A stretch of DNA of 30,460 nt from JBBUX01 sp037445775 (GCA_037445775.1 JBBIJX010000016.1:1-30460); one strand, 5' to 3'; numbered from the stretch's first letter, positions 1 to 7,696 are shown. Numbers and translations are program-made. The notes: a model not told the origin generated them from the sequence alone.

Positions 1-180
1 GATGGCGGAGGAGACCGCACGCAGACCGTGAAGGCGCTGCCGAAGATCATCAAGCGGTTGCGCCGCGAAGGCTACACGTTCGTGACCGTCGAGGAGCTCG
101 TCGAGGCGAACGGGGTCAAGAAGGGTGAGGCGGCGCTCTCCGCGAGCGACACCGCCCAGGCGCCCGGCGAGACGCCGTAG
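1..180 (+). CDS. Polysaccharide deacetylase (NodB-type), C-terminal end only
   Basis: The gene enters from the left edge and ends at TAG 178-180, leaving 59 codons in frame 1. The segment opens with DGGGDRTQTVKALPKII and continues to GYTFVTVEELV. This is the usual last part of a NodB-fold polysaccharide deacetylase: the (H)DGGGDR turn is followed by a helix and the 'GY.FVTV.EL' strand that closes the barrel. Members remove acetyl groups from N- or O-acetylated extracellular polysaccharides such as peptidoglycan or chitin oligomers. The metal-binding motifs lie outside the window, so activity cannot be judged. The last 20 residues are a low-complexity A/E/S tail. It converges on the gene at 199-798 with only 18 bases between the stops. 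Confidence 0.85.
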   Translation, partial: DGGGDRTQTVKALPKIIKRLRREGYTFVTVEELVEANGVKKGEAALSASDTAQAPGETP

Positions 181-198
181 CGGGATTCGCGCGTCGCC

Positions 199-798
199 TC
201 AGCCGCTCTCGCCGAGCACTCTCGAGGGTGTCACCACGGCATCGAGGCGCACGTCGTGGTCGTGCGACGGGATCGCGGCGAGCACCTGTTCGTCATAGGC
301 GAGCCCGACGCGGTAGCAGTCGGGCCGCAACGAGGGCAGCAGACGGTCGTAGTAGCCGCCGCCGTAGCCTAAGCGCCAGCAGCCCTCGTCGAACGCGACT
401 CCCGGTACGATGACCGCGTCGACAGCCGACGGGGAGACGCGTGTCCCGTCCTTCGCCGGTTCGCGGATGCCGAACATCCCGGCGACGAGCGCCTCCTCGT
501 CCGCGACGATGTGCAGTTCCAGCACCCCGGGCTCCTTGACGCGCGGATAGGCGATCGAGACGCCGCGCATCCGCAGGACGGCGACGGCGGGCGCGGGATC
601 GATCTCCTCTGCCGTAGCGGCGTAGGCGAGTACGAGCCGGGCCCTGACGATCGGGTGCAGGGCGACGAGCCGCTCGGCGGCATCGTGCGCGGCCGCAGCA
701 CATGTTGCTTCGTCAATGGCGCACCGGGCGGTTCGCGCACGCTCCCGCGCGGCGTGCTTGGCCGCTTCGACCTCCTCTGTGTCACGCGCGTCGTTCAC
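199..798 (-). CDS. 5-formyltetrahydrofolate cyclo-ligase family protein
   Basis: 199 residues, the normal family length. The product should catalyse ATP-dependent conversion of 5-formyl-THF to 5,10-methenyl-THF, returning a storage or inhibitory folate to one-carbon metabolism in the cytoplasm. The diagnostic stretch PGVAFDEGCWRLGYGGGYYD (about residues 132-151) holds the glycine-rich nucleotide/Mg site. YPRV (84-87) and GIREP (110-114) match substrate-contacting segments, and the basic, Ala-rich N-terminus is typical. The start is GTG at 798, overlapping the stop of the upstream transporter gene by four bases (GTGA), so the two are probably translationally coupled. It is the last gene of the riboswitch-controlled operon; a link between folate and Mg2+ is not obvious and may only reflect shared transcription. 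Confidence 0.93.
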   Translation of the reverse strand: MNDARDTEEVEAAKHAARERARTARCAIDEATCAAAAHDAAERLVALHPIVRARLVLAYAATAEEIDPAPAVAVLRMRGVSIAYPRVKEPGVLELHIVADEEALVAGMFGIREPAKDGTRVSPSAVDAVIVPGVAFDEGCWRLGYGGGYYDRLLPSLRPDCYRVGLAYDEQVLAAIPSHDHDVRLDAVVTPSRVLGESG

Positions 799-2051
799 AT
801 GATCCCCACCCGTTCAGCGATGTCGAGCGCGAACATCGCGCACGTGAGCCCGATGACGATGACGATGGTGGCCCAACCGAACCAGTTCACTACGGGGCGG
901 TTCGTATGGACACCCATGATGCGCCGGTCGTTCACGATCTTCATCATGAAGATGAGCAGGAACGGCAGCAGCACGCCGTTGACGACCTGCGAAAGGATGA
1001 GCACGGTGATGAGGTTCAGGCCCGGAATCATGATGAACGCCGCGCCGAAGAAGATCACGAACGTGTAGATCCCGTTGAACATCGGCGCTTCGGACCACGA
1101 GTGGTCGAGACCTCGCTCCCAGCCGAACGCCTCTGTCACTGCATAGGCTGCGGTCAAGGGGAGCACCGCCGCCGAAAGCAGCGCGGCGGACAGCAGGCCC
1201 ACGGAGAACAGGAGCGTCGTGTAGTGCCCCGCAAGCGGCTCGAGCGCGCGCGCGGCCTCTTCCGCGGACGTTATCGTGACGCCTGCGGGATGCAGCACCG
1301 TCGCTGCGGTGATGATGATGAACGCCGCGATGATGTTGGCCGAGACCGCTCCGGCGATGATGTCGAGGCGCGCGACCGTCCATTCGCGCATGCGCACACC
1401 CTTGTCGACGATGTTGCTCTGCACGAGGAACTGCATCCACGGCGCGATGGTCGTCCCCGTCATGCCCACGGTGAGCGCCACGAACTCGGCGGTAGGCACG
1501 ATGCGCGGGATGAACATGCCTTGCGCGACCTCCGACCAGTCCGGCTTTGCGAGCGCCGCCGCCGCGATGTAGGAGACGAAGACGAGCGAGAGCGCGAGGA
1601 GTACCTTCTCGACGTTACGGTACGTGCCGCGCGTGACGAGGAGCCACACCGTAATCGCGGCGATGGGCACCGAGAGGTAGCGCGAGACGCCGAATAGCTC
1701 CATGGCCGCTGCGACACCGGCGAACTCGGCGACCGACGTCGCTGTCGTCGAGGTGAGCAGGCACGTCATCGCGACCAGCGAGGGCTTCACGCCGAACTTC
1801 TCGCGGATGAGTGCGGCGAAGCCCTTGCCTGTAACCGCGCCCATGCGTCCGGCCATCTCTTGCACCATGATGAACGACGGCGTCATAGCGAGGAGCGCCC
1901 AGAGCAGGGTGTAGCCGTAGCGCGCGCCCGCGGCCGAGTACGTCGAGATGCCGCCGGGGTCGTTACCGGCCGACGCCGCAACGATACCCGGACCCAGCGC
2001 GGCGAGCAGCGCCAGGACGCCGGTCCGCGTGTTGCTCTTCGCGGTCGCCAC
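795..2051 (-). CDS. NRAMP-family divalent metal transporter, non-canonical (probable Mg2+ type)
   Basis: 418 residues with about eleven hydrophobic segments, matching the NRAMP/SLC11 fold. Canonical manganese/iron NRAMPs have DPGN in TM1 and a metal-binding Met in the TM6 'MPH' motif. Here TM1 reads DPGG (residues 31-34) and TM6 reads TIAPWMQF (about 201-208), so the Asn is Gly and the Met ligand is Ala. Established knowledge: an NRAMP-related clade (NRMT), with a characterised Eggerthella lenta member, lacks the soft Met ligand and transports Mg2+. The gene starts with GTG at 2051, three bases after the stop of an MgtE-type gene. Both lie behind an M-box Mg2+ riboswitch, so Mg2+ import is the favoured inference. 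Mn2+ transport remains possible; family assignment is firm, substrate is inferred. Confidence 0.88.
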   Translation of the reverse strand: MATAKSNTRTGVLALLAALGPGIVAASAGNDPGGISTYSAAGARYGYTLLWALLAMTPSFIMVQEMAGRMGAVTGKGFAALIREKFGVKPSLVAMTCLLTSTTATSVAEFAGVAAAMELFGVSRYLSVPIAAITVWLLVTRGTYRNVEKVLLALSLVFVSYIAAAALAKPDWSEVAQGMFIPRIVPTAEFVALTVGMTGTTIAPWMQFLVQSNIVDKGVRMREWTVARLDIIAGAVSANIIAAFIIITAATVLHPAGVTITSAEEAARALEPLAGHYTTLLFSVGLLSAALLSAAVLPLTAAYAVTEAFGWERGLDHSWSEAPMFNGIYTFVIFFGAAFIMIPGLNLITVLILSQVVNGVLLPFLLIFMMKIVNDRRIMGVHTNRPVVNWFGWATIVIVIGLTCAMFALDIAERVGIM

Positions 2052-2054
2052 GCG

Positions 2055-3914
2055 CTACCCCAGGGTGAAGCCGAGCCACGCCACCGACAGCGCGAGGCCC
2101 GTGTAGACGACTGCGGCGAAGACCATCGAGACGAACGATAGGGTCGTTGACGAGACGGGCTTGTCCTTGTCGCCACGCTGAAGTGCGACTTGGGCCACGA
2201 CACCGCCGAACAGCACCGTAAGCAACACAGCGAGCGCTGTGGCGGCGCCGAAGGGCACCGCGTACCAGACGCCTGGGTCGAGCACCTCAAGGAGCGCGAG
2301 CGCAATGGCGCCGGCAACGATGCCCACCGCGAGCCCGACGCCACCCTCCGTCACAAGGCGCCGCATCAGCGAGGGGCGCTCGTTCTCGGCCGCCCCCGAG
2401 ATGAGCTCGACGACGGCGCGCGACGATGACTCCTCGGCCGTGCGCAGCAGTATGGGCAGGAGGATCGCGGCGTAGAGCGCGAGCACGACACCGTCGAAGA
2501 CCCAGGACGGCAGCGCGGTGGAGTCCGCCGAGGCGGCCAGCTCGCGCGCTGCGATGTTCACTGCGAACAGCACGGTGAGCCAGATGATGACCCACACGCT
2601 GCTGCGCCACAGACGGCCAGCGAGTGTGGCGAACGCGCCGCGCTCACGCATCGCGCCTGTCGCGAGCGCAAGGTCCTCCTCCGCCTCCTCTTCCAAGACG
2701 TCGAGGGCGTCGTCGACGGTCACGACGCCGAGCAGCGTTCCGCGCTCGTCGACGACGGGCATCGCGAGCAGGTCGTACTTGCTCATCTGCTCGGCCACGT
2801 CCTCTTGGTCGTCGTCGGGGTTGGCCGTGAACAGGTCGCGCTCGGCGAGTTCAGCGACGGTCGTTGCGGGCTGCGCGAGCAGCAGGTCGCGGAGCGAGAT
2901 GACCCCCGTGAGGCGCTGCTCCTCCTCGACGACGTAGACGTAGTAGATCGTTTCGCGCTCCTCCGAAACCCGCCGCAGGTGCTCGATGACCTCCTCGACG
3001 GTCATCCGCTCCGAGACCACGGTGACCTCGGGCGTCATGATGCCGCCGGCGGTCTTCTCCTTGTAGCCCAGGAGCGAGCGAATCGCGCCCGCGTCCTCGA
3101 CTCCCATGAGGCGCAGCAGGCGTTCGGCCTTGTCGTAGGGCAGGTCGCCGATGATGTCGGCCGCGTCATCGGGGTCCATCTCGGCCAGCAGGTCGGATGC
3201 TCTGCGTTCGGACAGGTCATCGATCACGTCGGCCTGGAAAGCGTCCTCGAGTTCCGAGATCGTCTCGGCTGCGGCCTCGTTGTCGAGGTGAGCGAAGACC
3301 GAGGCGCGCTGCGAAGGTGAGAGCTGTTCGAGGATGTCGGCGACGTCGGCGGGGTGCAGCTCATGCAGGCGCTTGTGGGTCACCGAGAGCTTGACCTGCG
3401 AGAGGTCGCGGTCGAGCAGGTCCATGTAGTTCCACGCGATGAGGTTCTCCGGGATCGAGCCGCCGAACAACCGCGCGACACCTCCGAGCACGTTCTCAAG
3501 CGCCGGCGAGATTCCCCGAAGGATTCCGCGGAAGCCCACTTCCGCGCCGAGCAGGCGGAGCTGATTGCGCGACTCAGAGAGCTTGAGGTCGTTCACGCGC
3601 ACGACCTTCATGCCCTGCGTGTCGACGATCTGCTTGTTGAGCAGGTCGCGATGGAGCAGGACCTCATCGGGCTGCAGGTAGCTGAAGCGGATTGCGGGCG
3701 CGAGGGCGTTCAGGCTGATGCGCTCGCCGTCGAAGGCGGCTACGTACTTGCGCCAAGACAGCATGAACGGCGTCTTGTCGGGCCCGAGGAAGGCGAGCGA
3801 CGTGACTCGCGGGAAGACCTCGCCGGTGGCGATGGCCACGTCGGATATGGTGCCGATCTCGGTGCCCGCGGCATCGAGGACCGGCTTACCCAGCATCTGG
3901 GACAGGTAGATCAT
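2055..3914 (-). CDS. PRC-barrel / MgtE_N / CBS-pair protein with divergent MgtE-like membrane domain
   Basis: 619 residues, longer than a usual MgtE (about 450). By eye the order is: PRC-barrel-like domain(s) 1-165, helical MgtE_N superhelix 175-285 (HPADVADILEQL, then MDPDDAADIIGDLP), CBS pair 290-410 (GGIMTPEVTVV; DLLAMPVVDERG), and a hydrophobic C-terminus 435-615 with about five TM helices. In MgtE the N and CBS domains sense cytoplasmic Mg2+ and gate the channel. The membrane part aligns loosely with MgtE, but the conserved glycine-rich 'GGNAG' stretch is absent (PILLRTAEESSSRAV instead). The last helix reads KPVSSTTLSFVSMVF, with Ser where MgtE has the Mg2+-selective Asp. It may be a degenerate channel or a Mg2+-sensing partner of the downstream NRAMP. 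ATG 3914 has a strong GGAGGG Shine-Dalgarno. Confidence 0.88.
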   Translation of the reverse strand: MIYLSQMLGKPVLDAAGTEIGTISDVAIATGEVFPRVTSLAFLGPDKTPFMLSWRKYVAAFDGERISLNALAPAIRFSYLQPDEVLLHRDLLNKQIVDTQGMKVVRVNDLKLSESRNQLRLLGAEVGFRGILRGISPALENVLGGVARLFGGSIPENLIAWNYMDLLDRDLSQVKLSVTHKRLHELHPADVADILEQLSPSQRASVFAHLDNEAAAETISELEDAFQADVIDDLSERRASDLLAEMDPDDAADIIGDLPYDKAERLLRLMGVEDAGAIRSLLGYKEKTAGGIMTPEVTVVSERMTVEEVIEHLRRVSEERETIYYVYVVEEEQRLTGVISLRDLLLAQPATTVAELAERDLFTANPDDDQEDVAEQMSKYDLLAMPVVDERGTLLGVVTVDDALDVLEEEAEEDLALATGAMRERGAFATLAGRLWRSSVWVIIWLTVLFAVNIAARELAASADSTALPSWVFDGVVLALYAAILLPILLRTAEESSSRAVVELISGAAENERPSLMRRLVTEGGVGLAVGIVAGAIALALLEVLDPGVWYAVPFGAATALAVLLTVLFGGVVAQVALQRGDKDKPVSSTTLSFVSMVFAAVVYTGLALSVAWLGFTLG

Positions 3915-4108
3915 ACGGCTCCCTCCTCTCCGGATCCGTTGCTCGCGGCCCCCTTGCGGGTGACGGCGGCGCGTCCGGCAGGAATCGTGATCGAGCGAGC
4001 GGCCTCCGGCCGGCTCGCCCGCGCATGCGGGAGGGAGCTCGTCCGGAGGACTACGGACTGTGAGGTTTCACGCGGGTCCTTGTCTCCTAGGCAACAGGTC
4101 CGACACAT
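3911..4108 (-). other. Possible leader ORF overlapping the MgtE-type start codon
   Basis: A 65-codon frame starting at ATG 4108 (MCRTCCLGDKDPRE...) ends in a TGA that overlaps the next gene's ATG as ATGA at 3911-3914. An AGGGG-like Shine-Dalgarno lies about seven bases before the ATG, inside the right arm of the hairpin at 4115-4142. The arrangement would permit translational coupling or leader-peptide control downstream of the Mg2+ riboswitch. Third-position G/C is roughly 70 percent, lower than in the clear genes, and no homology is recognised, so this may well be chance. Confidence 0.2.
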
Positions 4109-4114
4109 GAAGAC

Positions 4115-4142
4115 GCCCCTGCGTCCGAATCGGACTAGGGGC
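4115..4142 (-). terminator. Strong hairpin in the Mg2+ operon leader, possible terminator
   Basis: GCCCCT (4115-4120) pairs with AGGGGC (4137-4142), and an inner TCCG/CGGA helix closes on a short loop. On the minus strand it is followed by GTCTTC rather than a run of T, so intrinsic termination would be weak. It sits between the M-box and the MgtE-type gene, where riboswitch-controlled termination or pausing would act. Confidence 0.4.
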
Positions 4143-4276
4143 GGCGGCGAGCGCTTCTGCGCTTGGGGGGCGCGGACCGCACATCGGCACGCGACTCCAG
4201 TCGCCGCTCGCGTCCCTCGTCACCGGTTTTGGCACTGTCCGACGTAGGGCGCGCGACGCGTGGTGTCGCCGACGCA

Positions 4277-4293
4277 GCGGGGTCGATCCCCGC
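4277..4293 (-). promoter_or_regulatory. Expression-platform hairpin competing with M-box P1
   Basis: GCGGGG and CCCCGC form a perfect 6-bp stem around a five-base loop. The GCGGGG arm (minus strand, 4293-4288) is also the 3' strand that closes riboswitch helix P1, so P1 and this hairpin are mutually exclusive. By analogy with other M-boxes it could act as the Mg2+-free alternative (antiterminator-like) structure. The pairing is seen in the sequence; the switching role is inferred. Confidence 0.6.
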
Positions 4294-4444
4294 CTTGAGA
4301 GCCGCCACAGCGGGGGCGACCCGTGAGCCCAGCCACCTTAGCCTTCGCCTTAAGCCGGCGAGGGCTGTTCTACCCATTGGCGTCTCTCGACATTTCCGGG
4401 CAGTGGCCTGTGTTCGAACAGGAGCCGCACCGTAACGGACGGAG
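4288..4444 (-). promoter_or_regulatory. M-box (ykoK-type) Mg2+ riboswitch aptamer
   Basis: Read on the minus strand, the region carries the conserved M-box core: CGTTA..GGTGCGGCTCCT near 4437, then CTGCCCGGAAATGTC (4403-4389), then AGAGACGCCAATGGGT (4387-4372) followed by AACAG. After these come a TAAGG element, a GCTGGGCTC segment, and GCTGTGGCGGCTCT leading into the 3' closing strand. These match, in order and spacing, the conserved blocks of the Bacillus subtilis mgtE M-box as I remember them. Helix P1 is CTCCGTC (4444-4438) with GGCGGGG (4294-4288), seven pairs including two G-U. It lies 374 bases before the MgtE-type gene on the same strand. M-box RNAs bind several Mg2+ ions and turn off Mg2+ transport genes when Mg2+ is plentiful. 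Confidence 0.92.
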
Positions 4445-4525
4445 CAGACATCCTTGGTGTCAACGCCCGGTCGCGAAGCATGCCGAGCAGACGAATCATA
4501 CGCCCGGGCCGCAGGTCACGGCAAC

Positions 4526-5419
4526 CTACACGACTCGCGCAGAGAGCCACGCGCGGGCGAACGAGGACCAAGCGTCGCCACGCATGCCGCGTACGACCAC
4601 GGCGTTGGCGTGTTCGGCCATCGCTTCAGCGATGCCCTCCTGCTCGAGTGCGTTTTCGACCAGCACGGCGAGCCCGACTGCGGGGGCGCACTCGAGGTCG
4701 CTGAGCGCGTCCCCTATGACGGCCGCCTGGCGCGCGGTCATGCCGCGCTCAGCTAGGTCGAGCTCGATGGCGCGACGCTTCGACACGCCCTTCGGCACGA
4801 CGTGGTAGGCGTGTACCGGACCGGCGCACGCGAGGCCTGTCTGCCTGCGGCGGATGAGGCCGTTGTCCATGAAGTCGAGCGGGAGAGTCAGGGTGTCGAG
4901 CACCGCTTGGGCCTCGCCGGTGGGCACGCAGCCGCGAAGGACGAGCGTCGCCTCACGGTTGAGATGCCAAGGGTCGTGGTACTCGATGCGCCCAGGGAAT
5001 GCCCTTACGAGCGCTTCGTATGCACCTGATGCGAGAATCGTATCGATGACGCTGGTGCCCTGTGGCGGCAGGCCTGCGGGCCACTGTGGTGTGTCGAGCG
5101 TGGTGATGCGCTCACTCCCGGTCCACCGCGAGCGGACGGCTCCCGCCTCGCCGATGAAGTCGTTCCACCCGCATATGCGCGCGACCTCGATCAACTGTGC
5201 GCGGGAGCGGCCGGACGTGATGACCACGGGCAGCCGCGCACGATTGACGTCGACGACCGCAGCGGCTGCGTTCACGGAGGGGGACGCACCGGCGCCGTCG
5301 ACGAGCAGCGTTCCGCCCGGCCCGAGCAGCGTCCCGTCGAGGTCCGTGTAGAGGATTCGAACCCGCTCGAGCGCCTCGGCATGCTCCGGAGACGCGTTGA
5401 GGTAGGACAGGCGTGTCAT
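4526..5419 (-). CDS. HAD-superfamily (IIB/Cof-like) hydrolase
   Basis: 297 residues. All four HAD motifs are visible: motif I YTDLDGT (D26 nucleophile, D28 acid/base), motif II ITSGR, a motif III lysine in VPKGVSKRRA, and motif IV GDALSDLE, whose acidic residues hold Mg2+. The cap sits between motifs II and III and the order fits subfamily IIB (Cof/sugar phosphatase, mannosyl-3-phosphoglycerate phosphatase relatives). The product is a cytoplasmic phosphatase of unknown substrate. The start is ATG 5419 with no clear Shine-Dalgarno and about 20 residues before the first strand. It is followed by the 600-base leader of the Mg2+ operon, so it is probably a separate transcript, and it is divergent from the GNAT gene at 5554. 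Confidence 0.85.
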   Translation of the reverse strand: MTRLSYLNASPEHAEALERVRILYTDLDGTLLGPGGTLLVDGAGASPSVNAAAAVVDVNRARLPVVITSGRSRAQLIEVARICGWNDFIGEAGAVRSRWTGSERITTLDTPQWPAGLPPQGTSVIDTILASGAYEALVRAFPGRIEYHDPWHLNREATLVLRGCVPTGEAQAVLDTLTLPLDFMDNGLIRRRQTGLACAGPVHAYHVVPKGVSKRRAIELDLAERGMTARQAAVIGDALSDLECAPAVGLAVLVENALEQEGIAEAMAEHANAVVVRGMRGDAWSSFARAWLSARVV

Positions 5420-5467
5420 GCGAGCGATGATAGCGCACGGATGCGGATGTTCGCTGTCGGCCAGGTG

Positions 5468-5495
5468 CCTGACGGCGCGACCGCGACGGTATACC
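5468..5495 (+). promoter_or_regulatory. Candidate promoter for the GNAT gene
   Basis: CCTGAC (5468-5473) and TATACC (5490-5495) are separated by 16 bases in an otherwise GC-rich spacer, upstream of the start at 5554. It is the only -10-like hexamer I see in the divergent intergenic region. The match to the -35 consensus is weak. Confidence 0.3.
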
Positions 5496-5511
5496 CTGTG
5501 TGTGCGAGAGC

Positions 5512-5528
5512 GCGCCCGGACCGGGCGC
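5512..5528. repeat. Perfect 8-bp inverted repeat in the GNAT 5' region
   Basis: GCGCCCGG and CCGGGCGC flank a single base. It lies between the candidate promoter and the Shine-Dalgarno (GAGGAG, 5541-5546). It could be an operator, but short perfect GC palindromes are common in such DNA. Confidence 0.35.
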
Positions 5529-5553
5529 TTCGGTGAGCGCGAGGAGCCTTCTT

Positions 5554-6159
5554 ATGAACTCAGAGTTCGAGCTGCCCTTTCCACAGTACCGGTGCCCCAC
5601 GTGCGGCAAGGATCTGCCGCTGGGCGAAGCCCGGATGACCGTGACCTGCGCCGACCACACCGCAAGGACGCCCGTGGCGTTCGACGTGAGGCGTGCGGAC
5701 AAGAGCGACCGCGCCGCTATCGAGACGATCTGCGACCGTGCGCTGGGCGAGACCGTGGTTGACGTGTTCGGCAGCACTTTCGACGTGCTCGAAGGCGTGA
5801 ACCTCATCGCGGTCGCTGAAGCTGAACTCATCGGCTTGCTGTCGCTCGCGGTCCATCGCGGCGAGGTCGCGGTCGTGCTGATGTCGGTCTATCCGGAGCA
5901 CCAGGGCACGGGTGTAGGCTCGGCGCTCCTGCGTGCGGCCGACGAGTTCGCCCTCGAGCGCGGCCTCGGGTTCCTGCGGGCCGCTGTCACCAACGACGAC
6001 ATCCCGCTCTTCAACTTCTACCAGCGCCACGGCTTCGTCATCTATGAGGTCGCCGTTGGCGAATTGGCGGACCGGTTCGGCGCCGCCACGCCGGGGTTCT
6101 CGTCGATTCCCGTGCGTGACGAGATCCGGCTTCGTCGATCGGCTCGCGCACGCGACTGA
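5554..6159 (+). CDS. GNAT-family N-acetyltransferase with N-terminal zinc-knuckle
   Basis: 201 residues from ATG 5554, chosen because GAGGAG lies seven bases upstream; a longer frame from 5500 has no ribosome site. Residues 11-35 hold CPTC (C14, C17) then C32 and H35, a likely small zinc-binding unit. Residues 43-165 are a GNAT fold: the acetyl-CoA loop is YPEHQGTGVGSALL (about 113-126), and FYQRHGFV (155-162) is the usual final strand region. It should transfer an acetyl group from acetyl-CoA to an amine; the acceptor is unknown. A fused zinc-knuckle is unusual for a standalone GNAT and may bind a partner or nucleic acid. It converges on rmuC. Confidence 0.85.
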   Translation: MNSEFELPFPQYRCPTCGKDLPLGEARMTVTCADHTARTPVAFDVRRADKSDRAAIETICDRALGETVVDVFGSTFDVLEGVNLIAVAEAELIGLLSLAVHRGEVAVVLMSVYPEHQGTGVGSALLRAADEFALERGLGFLRAAVTNDDIPLFNFYQRHGFVIYEVAVGELADRFGAATPGFSSIPVRDEIRLRRSARARD

Positions 6160-6225
6160 ACCGAGCGGCAGACCGTGCAGCGGGAGGAAGCACGCGTTCG
6201 GCCGTAACCTACGGTTGAGACTCTG

Positions 6226-7542
6226 CTACTCAAGTGCCTCGTCGATGTCGATGGCCTCGATGTCGCCAGCCTCGAAGGCGGGAAGCTCGAGCAGCGTGGA
6301 GGCCTCGGCCTCCGGGAGGCTCTCGACGCCCCTGAGCTTGCGTTCCATCGCGCGACTGCGCCGCTCGGTCTCGTCGATCGTGTTCGCCGCGGTCTTGAGC
6401 TGGCGCTTCACCTTCACGAGCACGTCGCCGAACTTGCCGAACTCGGTCTTGACTGCGGCGAGGATCTTCCAGACTTCGGCCGACTGCTGCTCGATGGCGA
6501 GCGTCTGGAAGCCCATGCGCAACGCACTCAGGAGTGCGGCGAGCGTCGTGGGCCCGGTGGGTATGACGTGATACCTGTGTTGCAGCTCGTCGAAGAGGGC
6601 GGGCTGCCTCAACACCTCGGCGTACAGGCCCTCCGTGGGCAGGAACATGATCGCGAAGTCCGTGGTGCACGGCGGGCACAGGTACTTCGAGCTGATCGCC
6701 TCGGCCTGGATCTTGATCGCACGCGCGAGCGCGTCAGAGGCCTTCTGCACGGCCTCGGCATCGCCGCGCTCCGCCGCCTCTTGCAGCCGGATGTAGTCCT
6801 CTTGCGGGAACTTGGAGTCGATAGGGAGCCAGACGGCGACGTCGGGGTCGTCAGCCGGACCCGGCAGCCGTACCGCGAACTCGACGAGTTCGCGCGAGTC
6901 CTCCTTCGTCTGCACGTTCTTGGCGTACTGGATCGGTGTCAGGATCTGCTCGAGCAGCGCCCCGAGCTGAACCTCCGCCCACGTGCCGCGCACCTTGACG
7001 TTCGTAAGCACCCGCTTGAGGTCGCCCACGCCGGTCGCGAGATTCTGCATCTCACCGAGCCCGCGCTGCACAGCTTCGAGTTGCGAGCTCACGAGCTTGA
7101 AGGACTCACCGAGACGCTTCTCAAGCGTGACGTGAAGCTTCTCGTCGACCGTTCTGCGCATCTCGTCGAGCTTCTTCTCATTGCCGTCCTGGAGCTCCTT
7201 GACACGCGAGTCCACTGTGACGCGGATGCGCTCCAGTGACGCGGAGTTCGACTCGCTTAGCTCCTTGAGCTGTTTGCCCACCGCGTCGAGCTGGCCTCGC
7301 TGGACATCGCCGAGCGCGGTCAGGTTCGTCGAGATGGTCGCGTTCGACGCGGTGAGTGACGCGGTGAGTTCCTCGCGGAGCTCTCGGGCGGCGCGCGATG
7401 ACTCTTCCCGGCCGGCGCGAAGCTCCTCGCTCACAATGCCGTCGCGGCCGGCCGCCGCGCGCGTTCGCAAGAGGAGCGCCGCCAGCAGTGCAAGGTTGAG
7501 TATCCCCAGGGTGATGAGGGCCCACACGAAGATGTCGTTCAT
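6226..7542 (-). CDS. rmuC: RmuC-family protein
   Basis: 438 residues from ATG 7542, which has GAGGCGAGACG before it. An upstream in-frame extension to 7698 would add an unlike Pro/Arg-rich 52 residues and is rejected. Residues 3-26 form a single N-terminal membrane helix and about 35-180 a coiled coil. The RmuC domain follows, with RGTWAEVQLGALLEQIL (185-201), LPIDSKFPQEDY, the PPCTTDFAIMFLPTEGLYAE block and VIPTGPTTLAALLSALRMGF. RmuC proteins are linked to limiting recombination at inverted repeats and restricting large replication structures; the domain resembles PD-(D/E)XK nucleases. The start is divergent from the phosphoribosyltransferase gene at 7697. Confidence 0.93.
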   Translation of the reverse strand: MNDIFVWALITLGILNLALLAALLLRTRAAAGRDGIVSEELRAGREESSRAARELREELTASLTASNATISTNLTALGDVQRGQLDAVGKQLKELSESNSASLERIRVTVDSRVKELQDGNEKKLDEMRRTVDEKLHVTLEKRLGESFKLVSSQLEAVQRGLGEMQNLATGVGDLKRVLTNVKVRGTWAEVQLGALLEQILTPIQYAKNVQTKEDSRELVEFAVRLPGPADDPDVAVWLPIDSKFPQEDYIRLQEAAERGDAEAVQKASDALARAIKIQAEAISSKYLCPPCTTDFAIMFLPTEGLYAEVLRQPALFDELQHRYHVIPTGPTTLAALLSALRMGFQTLAIEQQSAEVWKILAAVKTEFGKFGDVLVKVKRQLKTAANTIDETERRSRAMERKLRGVESLPEAEASTLLELPAFEAGDIEAIDIDEALE

Positions 7543-7696
7543 CGTCTCGCCTCGCCAGACCGTGTCGCAGTGTCGTGAGCGGGCCGCGGCGGCCCGACCG
7601 GCCCAGTGTAGTGCAAGCTGGTACGGCGCTGCCCACGATAGCGGACGCCTCTGACACGCGGCTGGCGTGGGTAGAGAGTCAGGAGGAGGTGACTTC

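Noticed and set aside
4406..4425. CCTGT-GTTCGA-ACAGG hairpin that looked like a tRNA T-arm or SOS box
   Set aside because: It is the apical stem-loop of an M-box helix and has no accompanying tRNA cloverleaf; the SOS consensus has the half-sites in the opposite order.
4350..4571. Small minus-strand open frame over the leader region
   Set aside because: It runs through the M-box aptamer, which explains the conservation; no ribosome site.
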